Part shown: positions 16,332 to 26,083 of the stretch, one piece after another
Numbering within the stretch: the first letter of the stretch is position 1
Layout of the letters: the number at the start of each line of letters is the position of its first letter
Origin: JBBKWG01 sp037968835
GTDB taxonomy: Bacteria > Pseudomonadota > Alphaproteobacteria > Rhodobacterales > Rhodobacteraceae
DNA: 64,000 bases
Reading direction: 5' to 3'
Assembly: GCA_037968835.1 (NCBI GenBank)
Contig: JBBKWG010000106.1
Coordinates: 1 to 64,000, forward strand
The notes under the pieces: generated by a model
The model's input: only the letters and a program-made list of their open reading frames with translations
Databases searched by the model: none
Told to the model about the DNA's origin: nothing
Position numbers and translations under genes: made by a program

Positions 16332-18337
16332 CACTTCGCTGGACCAATTGGTGCGACGATCCATCCGCCGATACCGGCATATCGCCCTACGTCGACTGGC
16401 TGCGAACCGCGACGTTCGAGGGCAAGGAAGTGCACGAGGGCCTGTCGCTGGCGCCGCTTCCGCTGCCGAAGAGTGTGACCAAAGGGAATTCTGACCAGTC
16501 GCACGGCAATTCGCGATCCGTGCCTGCCCCATTGCCCGAATTTGCGCGACCCGGCCAGTCGCGATCACCGCAGACGGACCCTCAGATCTCTCTGACTTGG
16601 ATGCCTGACGCGGATTCGACAATTATCGGATTGATCGACAGCGCCATCGCCCTTGCCCACGCGCGGTTTCGACGGATCGACGGGGGAACGCGCGTCCTTT
16701 CAGCCTGGTTGCAGGCCGGTGAATGGCGCGACCCGGCCGCGGTTCCATTCGGTCGCGAGCTATTTCGCACGGAGATCGACCGATTGATGTGGCGCGCGAC
16801 GCTTGGCGGGGCCATCGACGAAGACGCGTTTGACCGCTCGGCGGGGCTGACGCAATTTCACCACCCGCGGGGCGATCGACGCCTGAACGAGAATGCCACT
16901 CACGGAACCCACGTCGGAGATCTGGCGGCGGGATTTGAACTTCGCGATTCCAGCGCGGACGAGGCGCGCCGTCGTTTGCCGATCATCGCAGTCGGGCTGC
17001 CGCCACGCGCGTGCATCGGCGCGTCCGGAAACTTTCTGGAATTCTATGCAATTCACGCGGTGGACTACATCATTGATCGTGCCGACCGGATCTGGAGTGC
17101 CTGTGGTTACGGCGATGGCGGCTTTCCGATTGTGATCAACCTGTCCTACGGACTTCAGGCCGGGCCGAAGGATGGACAAAAGCTTATCGAAAAGGTCATT
17201 CGCGTCGCCACTGAGCGGGCGGAAACCGAAGGCCGTCCGATCCGGGTCGTCCTGCCAGCGGGAAATGACCTTTTGTCCGAGGGCGCAGCCGATTTCCGGG
17301 TAAGCGCAAGTCAGAAGGTCGACCTCGACTGGCGGATCAGGCCGGGCGACCACACCCCGAATTATGCCGAGATCTGGTCGGATGTGATTGCTGGCAAGGC
17401 GCACAAGAAGGCGTCGCACCCACTGACGGTTTCGCTCGCTCCTCCCGGTGGGCCTGCGGGGCCAAACGGCGCGGGAAAAGCCGGGCAGATAGCCACGCTG
17501 ATTGACGATGCCGACCCCAACACGCCGCTGGCGAAAATCTACTGCCGCCTCCACGACAACACGCCGTTGCATGGGTCTCCGGGCTCGCCTTGGCACAGGC
17601 TGGTCTATGTCTTGTGCACGCGTCAAACCCTTGGCAACAGCATTTCGCCAACGTCACCGGCGGGGCGGTGGGCGATCTCGGTTTCTCCAAACGGGAATGA
17701 AGCCCAACGCGGGTTCGCGTATGTTCAGTCCGATCAAAGCCTGACATTCGGCAGCGAAACCGGGCTTGTGTCGTCGTTTGCGCACCCGGAATTCGAAGCC
17801 GACGACGAAAGCGGGCGTCCGATCGACGCGTGGTCTTATCCGACGGATGACACCGCGCCGGTTCTGACCGATACGACGCCGCCTATGATGCGCCGTGGGA
17901 CGCTGAACGCGATCGCATCGAGCAATAGTGTGCGCGTTATCGGAAGCTATCGGCGCACGGACGGCGCACCCTCGGTTTTTTCCAGCGCTGCCTCTTCCGG
18001 CGCAGTTGGAAATGGCCGCGCCGCACCAACAGCCCTTCTCCCAGGCGACGACGGTGCGGCGCGGTTCGGTCTGATGGCAGCAGGATCGCGGAGTGGCTCG
18101 GCGGCGGTGATGCAAGGCACGAGTTTTTCCACAGCACTTGCCACGCGGCGCATTGCTTTGGCGATGCTCGAATGGATCGACACGGGATGCGTCGGCGAAG
18201 CGCCGGGCAGCGAAACGTGGTTTCAGGCAATGGCCATGCAAGACGAGTTGTCGCTCGGCTATCCCGGTAAAGTCATGGCGGAGAAGGCCGGTGCCGGAAG
18301 GCTGGCAGCGCCAGCAACAGGACGAATGCCTCGCTGA
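16328..18337 (+). CDS. Subtilisin-like (S8 family) serine protease
   Basis: 669 aa; ATG 16328 overlaps the stop of the PAP2 gene. The complete catalytic triad is visible: Asp104 in IIGLIDSAIA, His192 in NATHGTHVGD, and Ser599 in MQGTSFSTAL; the oxyanion Asn is probably in VVLPAGNDLL. The 90 residues before the Asp are Pro-rich without a signal peptide or clear propeptide, so the enzyme may act in the cytoplasm or be exported by another route. The segment between His and Ser is unusually long (about 400 residues) for the family. Coupling to the haloperoxidase-like gene suggests the two products act together; the substrate is unknown. Confidence 0.88.
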   Translation: MTLRWTNWCDDPSADTGISPYVDWLRTATFEGKEVHEGLSLAPLPLPKSVTKGNSDQSHGNSRSVPAPLPEFARPGQSRSPQTDPQISLTWMPDADSTIIGLIDSAIALAHARFRRIDGGTRVLSAWLQAGEWRDPAAVPFGRELFRTEIDRLMWRATLGGAIDEDAFDRSAGLTQFHHPRGDRRLNENATHGTHVGDLAAGFELRDSSADEARRRLPIIAVGLPPRACIGASGNFLEFYAIHAVDYIIDRADRIWSACGYGDGGFPIVINLSYGLQAGPKDGQKLIEKVIRVATERAETEGRPIRVVLPAGNDLLSEGAADFRVSASQKVDLDWRIRPGDHTPNYAEIWSDVIAGKAHKKASHPLTVSLAPPGGPAGPNGAGKAGQIATLIDDADPNTPLAKIYCRLHDNTPLHGSPGSPWHRLVYVLCTRQTLGNSISPTSPAGRWAISVSPNGNEAQRGFAYVQSDQSLTFGSETGLVSSFAHPEFEADDESGRPIDAWSYPTDDTAPVLTDTTPPMMRRGTLNAIASSNSVRVIGSYRRTDGAPSVFSSAASSGAVGNGRAAPTALLPGDDGAARFGLMAAGSRSGSAAVMQGTSFSTALATRRIALAMLEWIDTGCVGEAPGSETWFQAMAMQDELSLGYPGKVMAEKAGAGRLAAPATGRMPR

Positions 18338-18360
18338 GCCTCGGCGAATGACATTTCGGA

Positions 18361-19989
18361 TCAGGTCTGCGACCCAAGCGCCCTGACTTGCTCGCGAAGC
18401 AGGAACTTCTGGATCTTTCCGGTGGCAGTCTTTGGCAACTCGCCAAAAATTACCGACTTTGGCGTCTTGAAACCGGCTAGATTCTCGCGGCACCAGCCAA
18501 TCAGTTCGGCCTCACCGGTCGCCGAGCCGTTGCGCAGTTCCACGAACGCACAGGGCGTTTCGCCCCATTTGTCATCTGGTCGCGCCACGACGGCGGCAGC
18601 GGTCACGTCCGGGTGGCGATAAAGCACGGCCTCGACCTCGACACTCGAAATATTCTCGCCACCCGAGATGATGACGTCTTTCAAGCGGTCGCGGATCTGG
18701 ATGTATCCGTTTTCGTGCATGACCGCCGCATCGCCCGACCAGAAATAGCCATCGGCAAACGCCTCGTCTGTCGCGTCGGGGTTTTTCAGATAGCCGGCCA
18801 TGATCGTGTTGCCGCGAATTGCGATCTCGCCCTGCGTCGCGCCATCCGCCGGAACATCTTTTCCGGTTGTCCTGTCGATAACGCGTAGTTCCTCGACCAT
18901 CGGGAAGGAAATGCCCTGACGCGCCTGCATTTCCGCCTGCTCTGAAAGCGGCAAACCGCCCCATTTCTCCTGCCAGAGACATTGCGCGATGTGTCCGTAG
19001 GTTTCGGTCAGTCCGTAAGCCTGCATGATCGTCATGCCGATCCGGCCCGCCCGTTCCAGAACCGCCGGCGGTGGGGGTGCGCCAGCCGTCATCGCCTTGA
19101 CCGGTGGATCAAAGGGCATTTTCGGGGCGTCCGGGCTATCGGCCATCATCTGCAGAACGATTGGCGCCGCGCCAAGGTGCGTCACGCCTTCTTCCTTGAT
19201 CGCACGAAACAGCTTTGCGGGCGCTGCGTCGCGCGTGAACACCATGCGCCCGCCGACGATCGGAACCAGCCAGGGGTGGTTCCAGCCATTGCAGTGAAAC
19301 ATCGGCACAACCGACAGGTAAACCGGACGGTGGGGGACATCCCATCCCGCGACGGTTCCAAGCGCCATCAGATAGGCACCCCGGTGGTGATAGACCACGC
19401 CCTTTGGTCGCCCGGAGGTTCCCGACGTGTAGTTCAACGCGATTGCATTCCATTCGTCGTCGGGAAGCCGCCAGTCCGAGAGCGGGTCCCCCTCGGAAAC
19501 AAGCGCCTCGTAATCGGACTGACCAAATCCTTCGGCGCTGTCCGGCCGAGCATCTACAATATCCACAACCGGGATTTCGCGCCCGAGGATGCTGAAAGCA
19601 CTGCGCAGCAATCCGGCAAACGCGGTGTCGGCAAAAATGATCTTCGCTTCGCCGTGATCGAGAATATAAGCGATCGTTTCGGGTTCCAGCCGGATATTTA
19701 TCGAGTTCAAGACCGCACCGGCCATTGGCGCGGCATAGTGAAGTTCGAACAACTCGGGAATGTTCGGCGCAAGAACCGATACCGTGTCACCGGGCGCGAT
19801 TCCGCGTGATCGAAGCGCTGATGCGAGCGAACGGCATCTTGCGGCGGTTTCAGACCACGTGCGGCGGATCGAGCCATAGCCGACTGCTTCGTCGTCGCCG
19901 TATACGAATGCCGCGCGCTTCAGGAACGAGATTGGCGTCAATGGAACGTAGTTTGCGGCCACGCGCCCGAAACTGTCTGCTGCCGACAT
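18361..19989 (-). CDS. Acyl-CoA synthetase (AMP-forming), DmdB/fatty-acyl ligase type
   Basis: 542 aa from ATG 19989, preceded by GGGGAG. It has the ANL-superfamily P-loop YTSGTSGRPKGV, the GYFWSGDAAV motif, and the C-terminal catalytic lysine region PKTATGKIQKF. It activates a carboxylic acid to an acyl-CoA through an acyl-adenylate. The overall sequence is close to the group that includes roseobacter methylmercaptopropionyl-CoA ligase DmdB and medium-chain fatty-acyl ligases; the exact acid cannot be told. It ends 23 bp from the convergent protease gene and is divergent from a binding-protein gene. Confidence 0.85.
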   Translation of the reverse strand: MSAADSFGRVAANYVPLTPISFLKRAAFVYGDDEAVGYGSIRRTWSETAARCRSLASALRSRGIAPGDTVSVLAPNIPELFELHYAAPMAGAVLNSINIRLEPETIAYILDHGEAKIIFADTAFAGLLRSAFSILGREIPVVDIVDARPDSAEGFGQSDYEALVSEGDPLSDWRLPDDEWNAIALNYTSGTSGRPKGVVYHHRGAYLMALGTVAGWDVPHRPVYLSVVPMFHCNGWNHPWLVPIVGGRMVFTRDAAPAKLFRAIKEEGVTHLGAAPIVLQMMADSPDAPKMPFDPPVKAMTAGAPPPPAVLERAGRIGMTIMQAYGLTETYGHIAQCLWQEKWGGLPLSEQAEMQARQGISFPMVEELRVIDRTTGKDVPADGATQGEIAIRGNTIMAGYLKNPDATDEAFADGYFWSGDAAVMHENGYIQIRDRLKDVIISGGENISSVEVEAVLYRHPDVTAAAVVARPDDKWGETPCAFVELRNGSATGEAELIGWCRENLAGFKTPKSVIFGELPKTATGKIQKFLLREQVRALGSQT

Positions 19990-20060
19990 GAGTTCTCCCC
20001 GGTTCGAATATGACCCGCAAAAACGGGATCTGCGGATCATGTCACAAGAATTTTTCTGTT

Positions 20061-20084
20061 GCATATGATTCGTGGCGTATATGC
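20061..20084. promoter_or_regulatory. Inverted repeat GCATAT-N12-ATATGC between divergent genes
   Basis: GCATAT at 20061-20066 and ATATGC at 20079-20084 are exact inverted halves, in the 164-bp gap between the acyl-CoA ligase and the orphan binding-protein gene. It could be a dimeric regulator site or fortuitous AT-rich promoter sequence. No regulator gene is adjacent. Confidence 0.3.
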
Positions 20085-20153
20085 TGCAGTTGCCAAGTAA
20101 TGGGATGCCTGCTTTCTTGCGGCAAATAATCAAAAGTTCAGGGAGAACTAAAA

Positions 20154-21761
20154 ATGGATAAGAAATCCTACATCAGGACACAGGCACTTCGCCTGACCAA
20201 AGGCGAAATCAACCGACGCCGCTTCATCATGTCGGCGCTCGCAACAGGCGTGACGCTACCGACAGCGATGTCTTTGGCTGGCCGCGCTCAAGCGATGACA
20301 CCCAAGTCCGGCGGATTGTTCCGCATGGCTGTCGGGCACGGGTCGACGACGGACTCGATTGATCCCGCGACTGCCGAGAACGATTTCACGACGACCGTGC
20401 TATATTCGCGCGGCAACCACTTGACCGAGGTTTCCAACACTGGCGAGCTGGTGCCCGATCTTGCGGAAAACTATGAAACCGACGACGCGAAAACCTGGGT
20501 CTTCAATCTTCGCCCGGGCGTAGAATTCCACAACGGCAAGACGCTGACCCCGGAAGATGTCATCGCGACGCTGAACTACCATCGCGCCGAAGATTCAAAG
20601 TCTGCGGCAAAGGGCCTGGTCACCCAGATCCTCGACATCCGCAAGGACGGCGACAATCAGGTCGTGATCGAACTCGAGGCCGGCAACGCCGACTTCCCGT
20701 TTATTCTGTCGGATTATCACCTGATGATCATGTCGTCGGAAGACGGCGCGGTTGACGGTCAGGCGCAAGACAACGGCACCGGTGGCTACATCGTCCAGAA
20801 CTACGAGCCAGGTGTTCGTTCGACTTTCTCGCGCAACCCGAACTACTTCAAAGAGGGTCGCGCCCACTTCGACAACGTCGAGATCTATTCGATCCTCGAC
20901 ACAACCGCGCGCCAGAACGCCGTGATGAACGGCGATGTGGAGTATTCGGGCGATATCGATCCAAAGACCGTTGCGCTTCTTGGCCGCGTGCCAACGCTCG
21001 ACATCCTGGAATCGACAGGCACCCAGCACTACACGTTCCCGATGCGCCTTTCGGTCGAGCCGTTCGGCAACTACGACCTGCGCATGGCCCTAAAGTATGC
21101 GATCAAGCGTCAGGAACTGGTCGACAAGATCCTGCTTGGCCACGGCACTCCGGGCAACGACGTCCCCGTCAACGCGTCGATGCCGTTCTTCAACACAGAG
21201 CTTCCGGTGCACGAATTCGATCCCGAGAAAGCCGCGGAGCACTACAAGAAGTCCGGCCACTCTGGTCCGATCCAGCTTTCAGCAGCCGATGCGGCCTTCG
21301 CGGGCGCGGTTGATGCGGCCCAGCTTATCGCTGCATCCGCCAAAGATGCCGGCATCGACATCGAAGTCGTGCGCGAGCCGTCCGATGGCTATTGGTCGAA
21401 CGTCTGGAACAAGAAGGGCTGGTGCGCCTGTTACTGGTCGGGTCGCCCGACGCAGGACTGGATGTATGCCTCTGCCTACACCAACGACACCGAATGGAAC
21501 GATACCGCCTGGACCGACACCGAAGCGGCAAATCAGTTCAACGAAGTGGTCGTATCGGCGCGTTCGGAAACCGACGACGCCAAGCGCAAGGATCAGTACT
21601 GGGAAGCACAGCGGCTGTTGCAAGACGACGGCGGCGCAATCGTCAGCATGTTCGCGAATTACATCGCGGCCCATGCCAAGACGCTGGCTCACGACGAATC
21701 CGTGGCCGCGAACTGGGCAAACGACGGCAACAAGGCGCAAGAGCGCTGGTGGTTCGCCTAA
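20154..21761 (+). CDS. Tat-exported ABC substrate-binding protein, peptide/nickel (SBP_bac_5) family
   Basis: 535 aa; ATG 20154 follows AGGGAGAAC. The twin-arginine motif NRRRFIMSALATG is followed by a hydrophobic stretch ending GRAQAM. The mature protein has the family-5 pattern DLAENYETDDAKTWVFNLRPG and FHNGKTLTPEDV. It should bind oligopeptides or related solutes in the periplasm. No permease or ATPase genes adjoin it and a strong terminator follows directly, so it is an orphan receptor that must use a transporter encoded elsewhere. Confidence 0.9.
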   Translation: MDKKSYIRTQALRLTKGEINRRRFIMSALATGVTLPTAMSLAGRAQAMTPKSGGLFRMAVGHGSTTDSIDPATAENDFTTTVLYSRGNHLTEVSNTGELVPDLAENYETDDAKTWVFNLRPGVEFHNGKTLTPEDVIATLNYHRAEDSKSAAKGLVTQILDIRKDGDNQVVIELEAGNADFPFILSDYHLMIMSSEDGAVDGQAQDNGTGGYIVQNYEPGVRSTFSRNPNYFKEGRAHFDNVEIYSILDTTARQNAVMNGDVEYSGDIDPKTVALLGRVPTLDILESTGTQHYTFPMRLSVEPFGNYDLRMALKYAIKRQELVDKILLGHGTPGNDVPVNASMPFFNTELPVHEFDPEKAAEHYKKSGHSGPIQLSAADAAFAGAVDAAQLIAASAKDAGIDIEVVREPSDGYWSNVWNKKGWCACYWSGRPTQDWMYASAYTNDTEWNDTAWTDTEAANQFNEVVVSARSETDDAKRKDQYWEAQRLLQDDGGAIVSMFANYIAAHAKTLAHDESVAANWANDGNKAQERWWFA

Positions 21762-21783
21762 GTCACGCGTTACCAGACAAGAG

Positions 21784-21812
21784 AAAGGCGGCCCAAGCGG
21801 GTCGCCTTTTTT
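21784..21812 (+). terminator. Rho-independent terminator after orphan binding-protein gene
   Basis: AAAGGCG (21784-21790) pairs with CGCCTTT (21803-21809); a G-T pair and an inner CCC/GGG extend the stem to 11 bp around an AAGC loop. A T6 run follows. It is 22 bp past the stop codon and fits a single-gene transcript. Confidence 0.9.
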
Positions 21813-21868
21813 ACTGGTCAGGTAATCGCCTGCCACTGCGCGCGGTTGGATTCAGCCGCCTCGCCCAC

Positions 21869-22624
21869 CTACACCCCGGCAGATTGACCACCATCAACGG
21901 TCAGGACAGATCCGGTCATGAATCGCGACGCGTCCGAGGCGAGCAAAAGGAACGGCCCATCAAGATCGCTCAATTCGCCGAACCGTTTCATTGGAATGCG
22001 CCGCTTGATCTTGTCGCCGACCTCTCCGGCAAGGTCATCTTTGTTGATTTCGGTGAGAAAATAGCCGGGCGCGAGCGCGTTGACGCGGATACCACACGCG
22101 GCCCATTCAACAGCTAGCGCCCGCGTCAAATTGACGACACCGGCCTTGCTCGCCGCATAGGCGGCAACCATGGATGCCCCGCGTTCCCCCAGTATCGACG
22201 CGACATTGATGACGTTTCCGGGAATTCCGGCGGCGATATTCAATGCCATCAGTTGTCGCGTAAGATGAAATGGGGCGCTCAGATTTGTTGCCAGAAGCCT
22301 GTCCCAATCAGACGCTTCCATTTCTATCGCCGGTCCCGAAAACGCGATACCGGCGTTGTTGAGAAGAATATCGACCGCGCCGAACGACACCTCGATCTGG
22401 CCGACGGCGTTGGCAACCTCGACGGTATCGGTGACATCGAGTTCCAGCGCTTCGGCCGATCCCGACTGCGCGACAATGCTGTCCACCAATGCTTCGATAC
22501 GATCGCGACGCCGCGCCGCCAGAATAACGTGGGCACCGGCGTTCGCGGCAACGACAGAAAGATGGGCACCAATGCCGCTTGATGCGCCCGTGATCAGGAT
22601 CGTTTTGCCATCCAGCCGAAACAT
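21869..22624 (-). CDS. Short-chain dehydrogenase/reductase
   Basis: 251 aa. The Rossmann motif is TGASSGIG, the NNAG motif is present, the catalytic Ser is in INVASILGE, and Y-x3-K is in YAASKAG; the C-terminus ends VDGGQSAGV as in many classical SDRs. ATG 22624 is preceded by GGAGGGG; a TTG one codon earlier is possible. It should oxidise or reduce a hydroxyl/keto group with NAD(P). The substrate cannot be deduced. Confidence 0.85.
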   Translation of the reverse strand: MFRLDGKTILITGASSGIGAHLSVVAANAGAHVILAARRRDRIEALVDSIVAQSGSAEALELDVTDTVEVANAVGQIEVSFGAVDILLNNAGIAFSGPAIEMEASDWDRLLATNLSAPFHLTRQLMALNIAAGIPGNVINVASILGERGASMVAAYAASKAGVVNLTRALAVEWAACGIRVNALAPGYFLTEINKDDLAGEVGDKIKRRIPMKRFGELSDLDGPFLLLASDASRFMTGSVLTVDGGQSAGV

Positions 22625-22774
22625 CAAAGCCCCTCCGTCGTCGGACCTTCGTTGGAACCGAGGGACTTGTCAAAGCGGACACCGGGCTTGCGTTTTTTCC
22701 TCACAGTCACTTCGACACGTCAGGTCGCGGCGCGAGATGGCCGAGCTTTCGGGCGTGCCCCAAGTCGGATTGGA

Positions 22775-24349
22775 CTAGCTACCGCTCAGTGCCGCCGATA
22801 CCGGCGCGAGCGTGACGCTTTCCGCACGGTTTCCAAGTGCCCATTCGACTACGGCCGCCAGCGTCGCCGGACGTGTGCGGCCAACAAGGATGACAGCGTC
22901 GTTCTGTCTGGCGCGAAACGCAGCCCGGTCCATTGCACGCCGGATCTGATCGTCGGTCTCGCCTTCGCCGTCGATGTCGCGGAATATCAGCCCGGTCGGC
23001 ACCCCGACCCGTTCGGCCAGTTGGTGCGCCGTGTTCAAGCCACGTGGAAACGTAATCAACCCGTGACCCGACGCCGTGACGACATCAATGACCTGCGCCA
23101 CCGCTGCCCGGTCCGACTGGAAACTGCCGCCGGAGAGGTCCATCACGGCCACAGCCTGCGGCACATTCTCAAAATTCACCCGCATCGCGACTTCGACATC
23201 CTGCGGCGTTGCTCCCTCGGGAAGCGACGGGATCATCACGACCTCGCGCCCGGCAGCACGGTACGATTCTGCGATTTGCTTGGCTCGCTCCTGCCCGGCA
23301 TTCACGCCGAACGAAACACTTTCGGGCAGACCGTCTAGAAGTGCGGAATCAAGCGGTTCGCTGCCCTCGTGCAGCAACACTATTGAAAGCAGCGGTCGTC
23401 CTTCGGGATTAGAGAAACCGCTGCGCCAGCGTTGAAGCGCATTGGATTGTTCTGTTATTTCAACGGGTTCGTCAGTATCGATGGTTTCGGGCTCCGACGT
23501 TTCGGTCGACCCCGAACCCGGCAACCTCCGAATGATCGGAAGTGCTTCGTCATCACTTTCTGGTGCATCGCCGATACGCGGCAGTCTGTCTGTCTCGACG
23601 TCCGGTGCAAGATTGCCGATTTCATCGACTGGTGAGAAGAACTCTGGTTGGTCATCAGACGCAATGACCCCGGCGGGCGACGGATCGGATTCCGGTGCAA
23701 CCCCGGCATCGGGCGATTGCGATGCGGACGGCATGGTTTCCGGGGCCTCCATCGGCTCGGGTGCCTCGACAGTTTCGACAGTCGCGGGCGGTTCATTCGT
23801 GCTGGTCGAGGGCACGGTGGCGGGGACGTCGAGCACTGCAATCTCGGGCGAAACGTCATCCGCTTCCAAAAGCGCGGACACATCCGGCGCGGTGGTTTGG
23901 GTATCCGGCGCAGGGGCGGGTGTTTCAGGTGCAGTCAGTCCCAGACCGGGAACCGGATCCGCAGGTGGGCTTTGACCGGGACCGGTGACATCGACGTCTA
24001 CACCGTCGGCAAACTCTGGCACGTCACCCAGTCCCGCCGGGCTTTCGATGGTCGGCTGAGGAACTTCCAGCACTGACGTATCAAAGGCCGGTGGCGTTTC
24101 AGCAATGTCCGCGGGCGGCGTGACACCGCTGACGGCTTCGCCTGCGGGTCGCGTTTCAACCTGAGGAACAACCGGTTCCGTTTCGGGCCGCGCCTGATCG
24201 AACTCAGTGCCGGCCGGTATTTCGACCGGGCTGGCTTCCGGCTTCGGAAAGCTCAGTTGTTGACGATCGACGATCTGACTCGACACGAGCAACAGCCCGA
24301 GTCCAACAAGTCCGCCCCAAAAAATGCCTGCGAGAAAGCCGCGTGCCAA
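22775..24349 (-). CDS. Divergent polysaccharide deacetylase (YibQ-like) with long acidic linker
   Basis: 524 aa from a TTG start at 24349, chosen because AGGAG sits six bases before it and the product then begins with an N-terminal membrane anchor (ARGFLAGIFWGGLVGLGLLL). Residues about 40-300 are a low-complexity Pro/Glu/Thr/Ser-rich stretch that probably spans the periplasm. The C-terminal 220 residues (RPLLSIVLLHEG onward, with MIPSLPEG and VMDLSGGSFQ) are the YibQ/divergent deacetylase domain. Family members are thought to act on envelope glycans, but activity is not established. It is divergent from trpG. Confidence 0.75.
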   Translation of the reverse strand: MARGFLAGIFWGGLVGLGLLLVSSQIVDRQQLSFPKPEASPVEIPAGTEFDQARPETEPVVPQVETRPAGEAVSGVTPPADIAETPPAFDTSVLEVPQPTIESPAGLGDVPEFADGVDVDVTGPGQSPPADPVPGLGLTAPETPAPAPDTQTTAPDVSALLEADDVSPEIAVLDVPATVPSTSTNEPPATVETVEAPEPMEAPETMPSASQSPDAGVAPESDPSPAGVIASDDQPEFFSPVDEIGNLAPDVETDRLPRIGDAPESDDEALPIIRRLPGSGSTETSEPETIDTDEPVEITEQSNALQRWRSGFSNPEGRPLLSIVLLHEGSEPLDSALLDGLPESVSFGVNAGQERAKQIAESYRAAGREVVMIPSLPEGATPQDVEVAMRVNFENVPQAVAVMDLSGGSFQSDRAAVAQVIDVVTASGHGLITFPRGLNTAHQLAERVGVPTGLIFRDIDGEGETDDQIRRAMDRAAFRARQNDAVILVGRTRPATLAAVVEWALGNRAESVTLAPVSAALSGS

Positions 24350-24474
24350 CGCCCTCTCCTTTGCTCTGCTCAAGTAAGGGTGCCTTGACCATTGCTGGCA
24401 CCTCTGACCAAGTATACCGGCGCTTTCGCGCGCTGACACCCCATAACTGCAACTGCAGGCCGAAGAGACGCAAA

Positions 24475-25056
24475 ATGCTGCTTCTGATCGACAATTATGA
24501 CAGCTTCACCTTCAATCTGGTCCACTATTTGGGTGAACTTGGCGCGGAATGCGTCGTGAAACGCAATGATGGGTTGAATGTGCAGGAAGCCATGGCGCTC
24601 AGACCGTCGGGGATTATTCTGTCGCCGGGGCCATGCGATCCGGACAAAGCCGGTATCTGTCTTGCCCTGACCGAAGCCGCTGCCGAAACCGGGACACCGC
24701 TGCTGGGTGTATGTCTTGGTCACCAGACAATCGGCCAAGCGTTCGGCGGCAGGGTCGTGCGGGCCGGTGAGATCGTTCACGGTAAACTCGGCCAGATGCA
24801 CCATGCCGGCGACAGCGTGTTTGCGGGACTGCCGTCGCCGTTGGCCGCGACCCGGTATCACTCGCTGATCGTCGAGCGGGAAACGCTTCCGGAGGTGCTG
24901 GACATCACGGCATGGCTTGAGGACGGCACGATCATGGGGCTTCGGCACAAGACAAAGCCAATTCACGGCGTTCAATTCCACCCCGAATCGATCCGCTCAG
25001 AACACGGACACCAAATGCTGAAGAATTTCCTCGACCTTGTCCCGGTTCCCGCATGA
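24475..25056 (+). CDS. trpG: Anthranilate synthase component II (glutamine amidotransferase)
   Basis: 193 aa from ATG 24475, giving the family N-terminus [20 protein letters not shown]. The nucleophile Cys is in LLGVCLGHQ (about 79) and the His-Glu pair in GVQFHPESI. It delivers ammonia from glutamine to TrpE for anthranilate synthesis; trpE is not in the window. Its stop overlaps trpD (ATGA). In many bacteria this subunit also serves PabB for p-aminobenzoate. Confidence 0.95.
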   Translation: MLLLIDNYDSFTFNLVHYLGELGAECVVKRNDGLNVQEAMALRPSGIILSPGPCDPDKAGICLALTEAAAETGTPLLGVCLGHQTIGQAFGGRVVRAGEIVHGKLGQMHHAGDSVFAGLPSPLAATRYHSLIVERETLPEVLDITAWLEDGTIMGLRHKTKPIHGVQFHPESIRSEHGHQMLKNFLDLVPVPA

Positions 25057-26066
25057 GCGATGATCTGAAGTCGCTGATCGCAATCGCCGTCGATCGCTCG
25101 CTGACCCGTGCCGAAGCAGAGACCGCATTCCGGTGCCTGTTCGAGGGTGAAGCAACGCCAAGTCAGATCGGCGGTCTTCTGATGACGCTCCGCACGCGCG
25201 GCGAAACGGTCGAGGAATACGCTGCCGCCGCCGCCGTCATGCGGGCGAAATGCCGGAAAGTCCGCGCCCCCGAAGGCGCGATGGATATCGTCGGCACGGG
25301 CGGCGACGGCAAGGGAACGCTCAACATTTCGACGGCGACCGCCTTTGTCGTCGCCGGCGCGGGCGTTCCTGTCGCCAAACACGGGAACCGCAATCTCTCG
25401 TCGAAATCCGGGGCCGCAGATGCGCTCACACAGATGGGAATCGACGTCATGGTCGGCGCAGATGTGGTCGAGCGCGCATTGAGCGAGGTCGGCATCGGGT
25501 TCATGATGGCGCCGATGCACCATCCCGCAATCGCCCACGTCATGCCGACACGGGCGGAGCTTGGGACACGGACGATCTTCAATATCCTCGGTCCGCTCAC
25601 AAATCCGGCAGGCGTAAAGCGTCAACTCACCGGGGCGTTCTCCGAAGCGATGCTGCGACCGATGGCGGAAACTTTGATGACTCTCGGCTCGGAAGCCGCC
25701 TGGCTTGTGCACGGATCGGATGGCACCGATGAAATCACGATTACGGGAAAGACCAAAGTCATCGCACTGAAGGATGGCGTGATCAAAGAGTTCGATGTCC
25801 ATCCCGAGGATGCGCATTTGCCCGTCCATCCGTTTGCGGCGATTGTGGGCGGCACACCCGAGGAAAACGCCCGCGCCTTCCGTGCCCTGCTTTCGGGCGA
25901 GACATCGGCATATCGCGATGCCGTCCTGCTGAACGCCGCCGCGGCACTTTTGATCGCAGGAAGAGCGTCCAATCTGCCAGAGGGCGTCGACATGGCAGCG
26001 CAGTCAATCGACAGCGGAGCCGCGCGCGAAAAGATCGAAGGCCTTGCGCGTGTCACGTCGGCTTGA
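25053..26066 (+). CDS. trpD: Anthranilate phosphoribosyltransferase
   Basis: 337 aa, normal length. The PRPP-binding [15 protein letters not shown] and the [13 protein letters not shown] segment define the family. It joins anthranilate to phosphoribosyl pyrophosphate, the second step of tryptophan synthesis. ATG 25053 overlaps the trpG stop by four bases. Unlike the usual trpG-trpD-trpC arrangement, ung lies between it and trpC. Confidence 0.96.
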   Translation: MSDDLKSLIAIAVDRSLTRAEAETAFRCLFEGEATPSQIGGLLMTLRTRGETVEEYAAAAAVMRAKCRKVRAPEGAMDIVGTGGDGKGTLNISTATAFVVAGAGVPVAKHGNRNLSSKSGAADALTQMGIDVMVGADVVERALSEVGIGFMMAPMHHPAIAHVMPTRAELGTRTIFNILGPLTNPAGVKRQLTGAFSEAMLRPMAETLMTLGSEAAWLVHGSDGTDEITITGKTKVIALKDGVIKEFDVHPEDAHLPVHPFAAIVGGTPEENARAFRALLSGETSAYRDAVLLNAAAALLIAGRASNLPEGVDMAAQSIDSGAAREKIEGLARVTSA

Positions 26067-26083
26067 GTGAATGGACTGATTGA

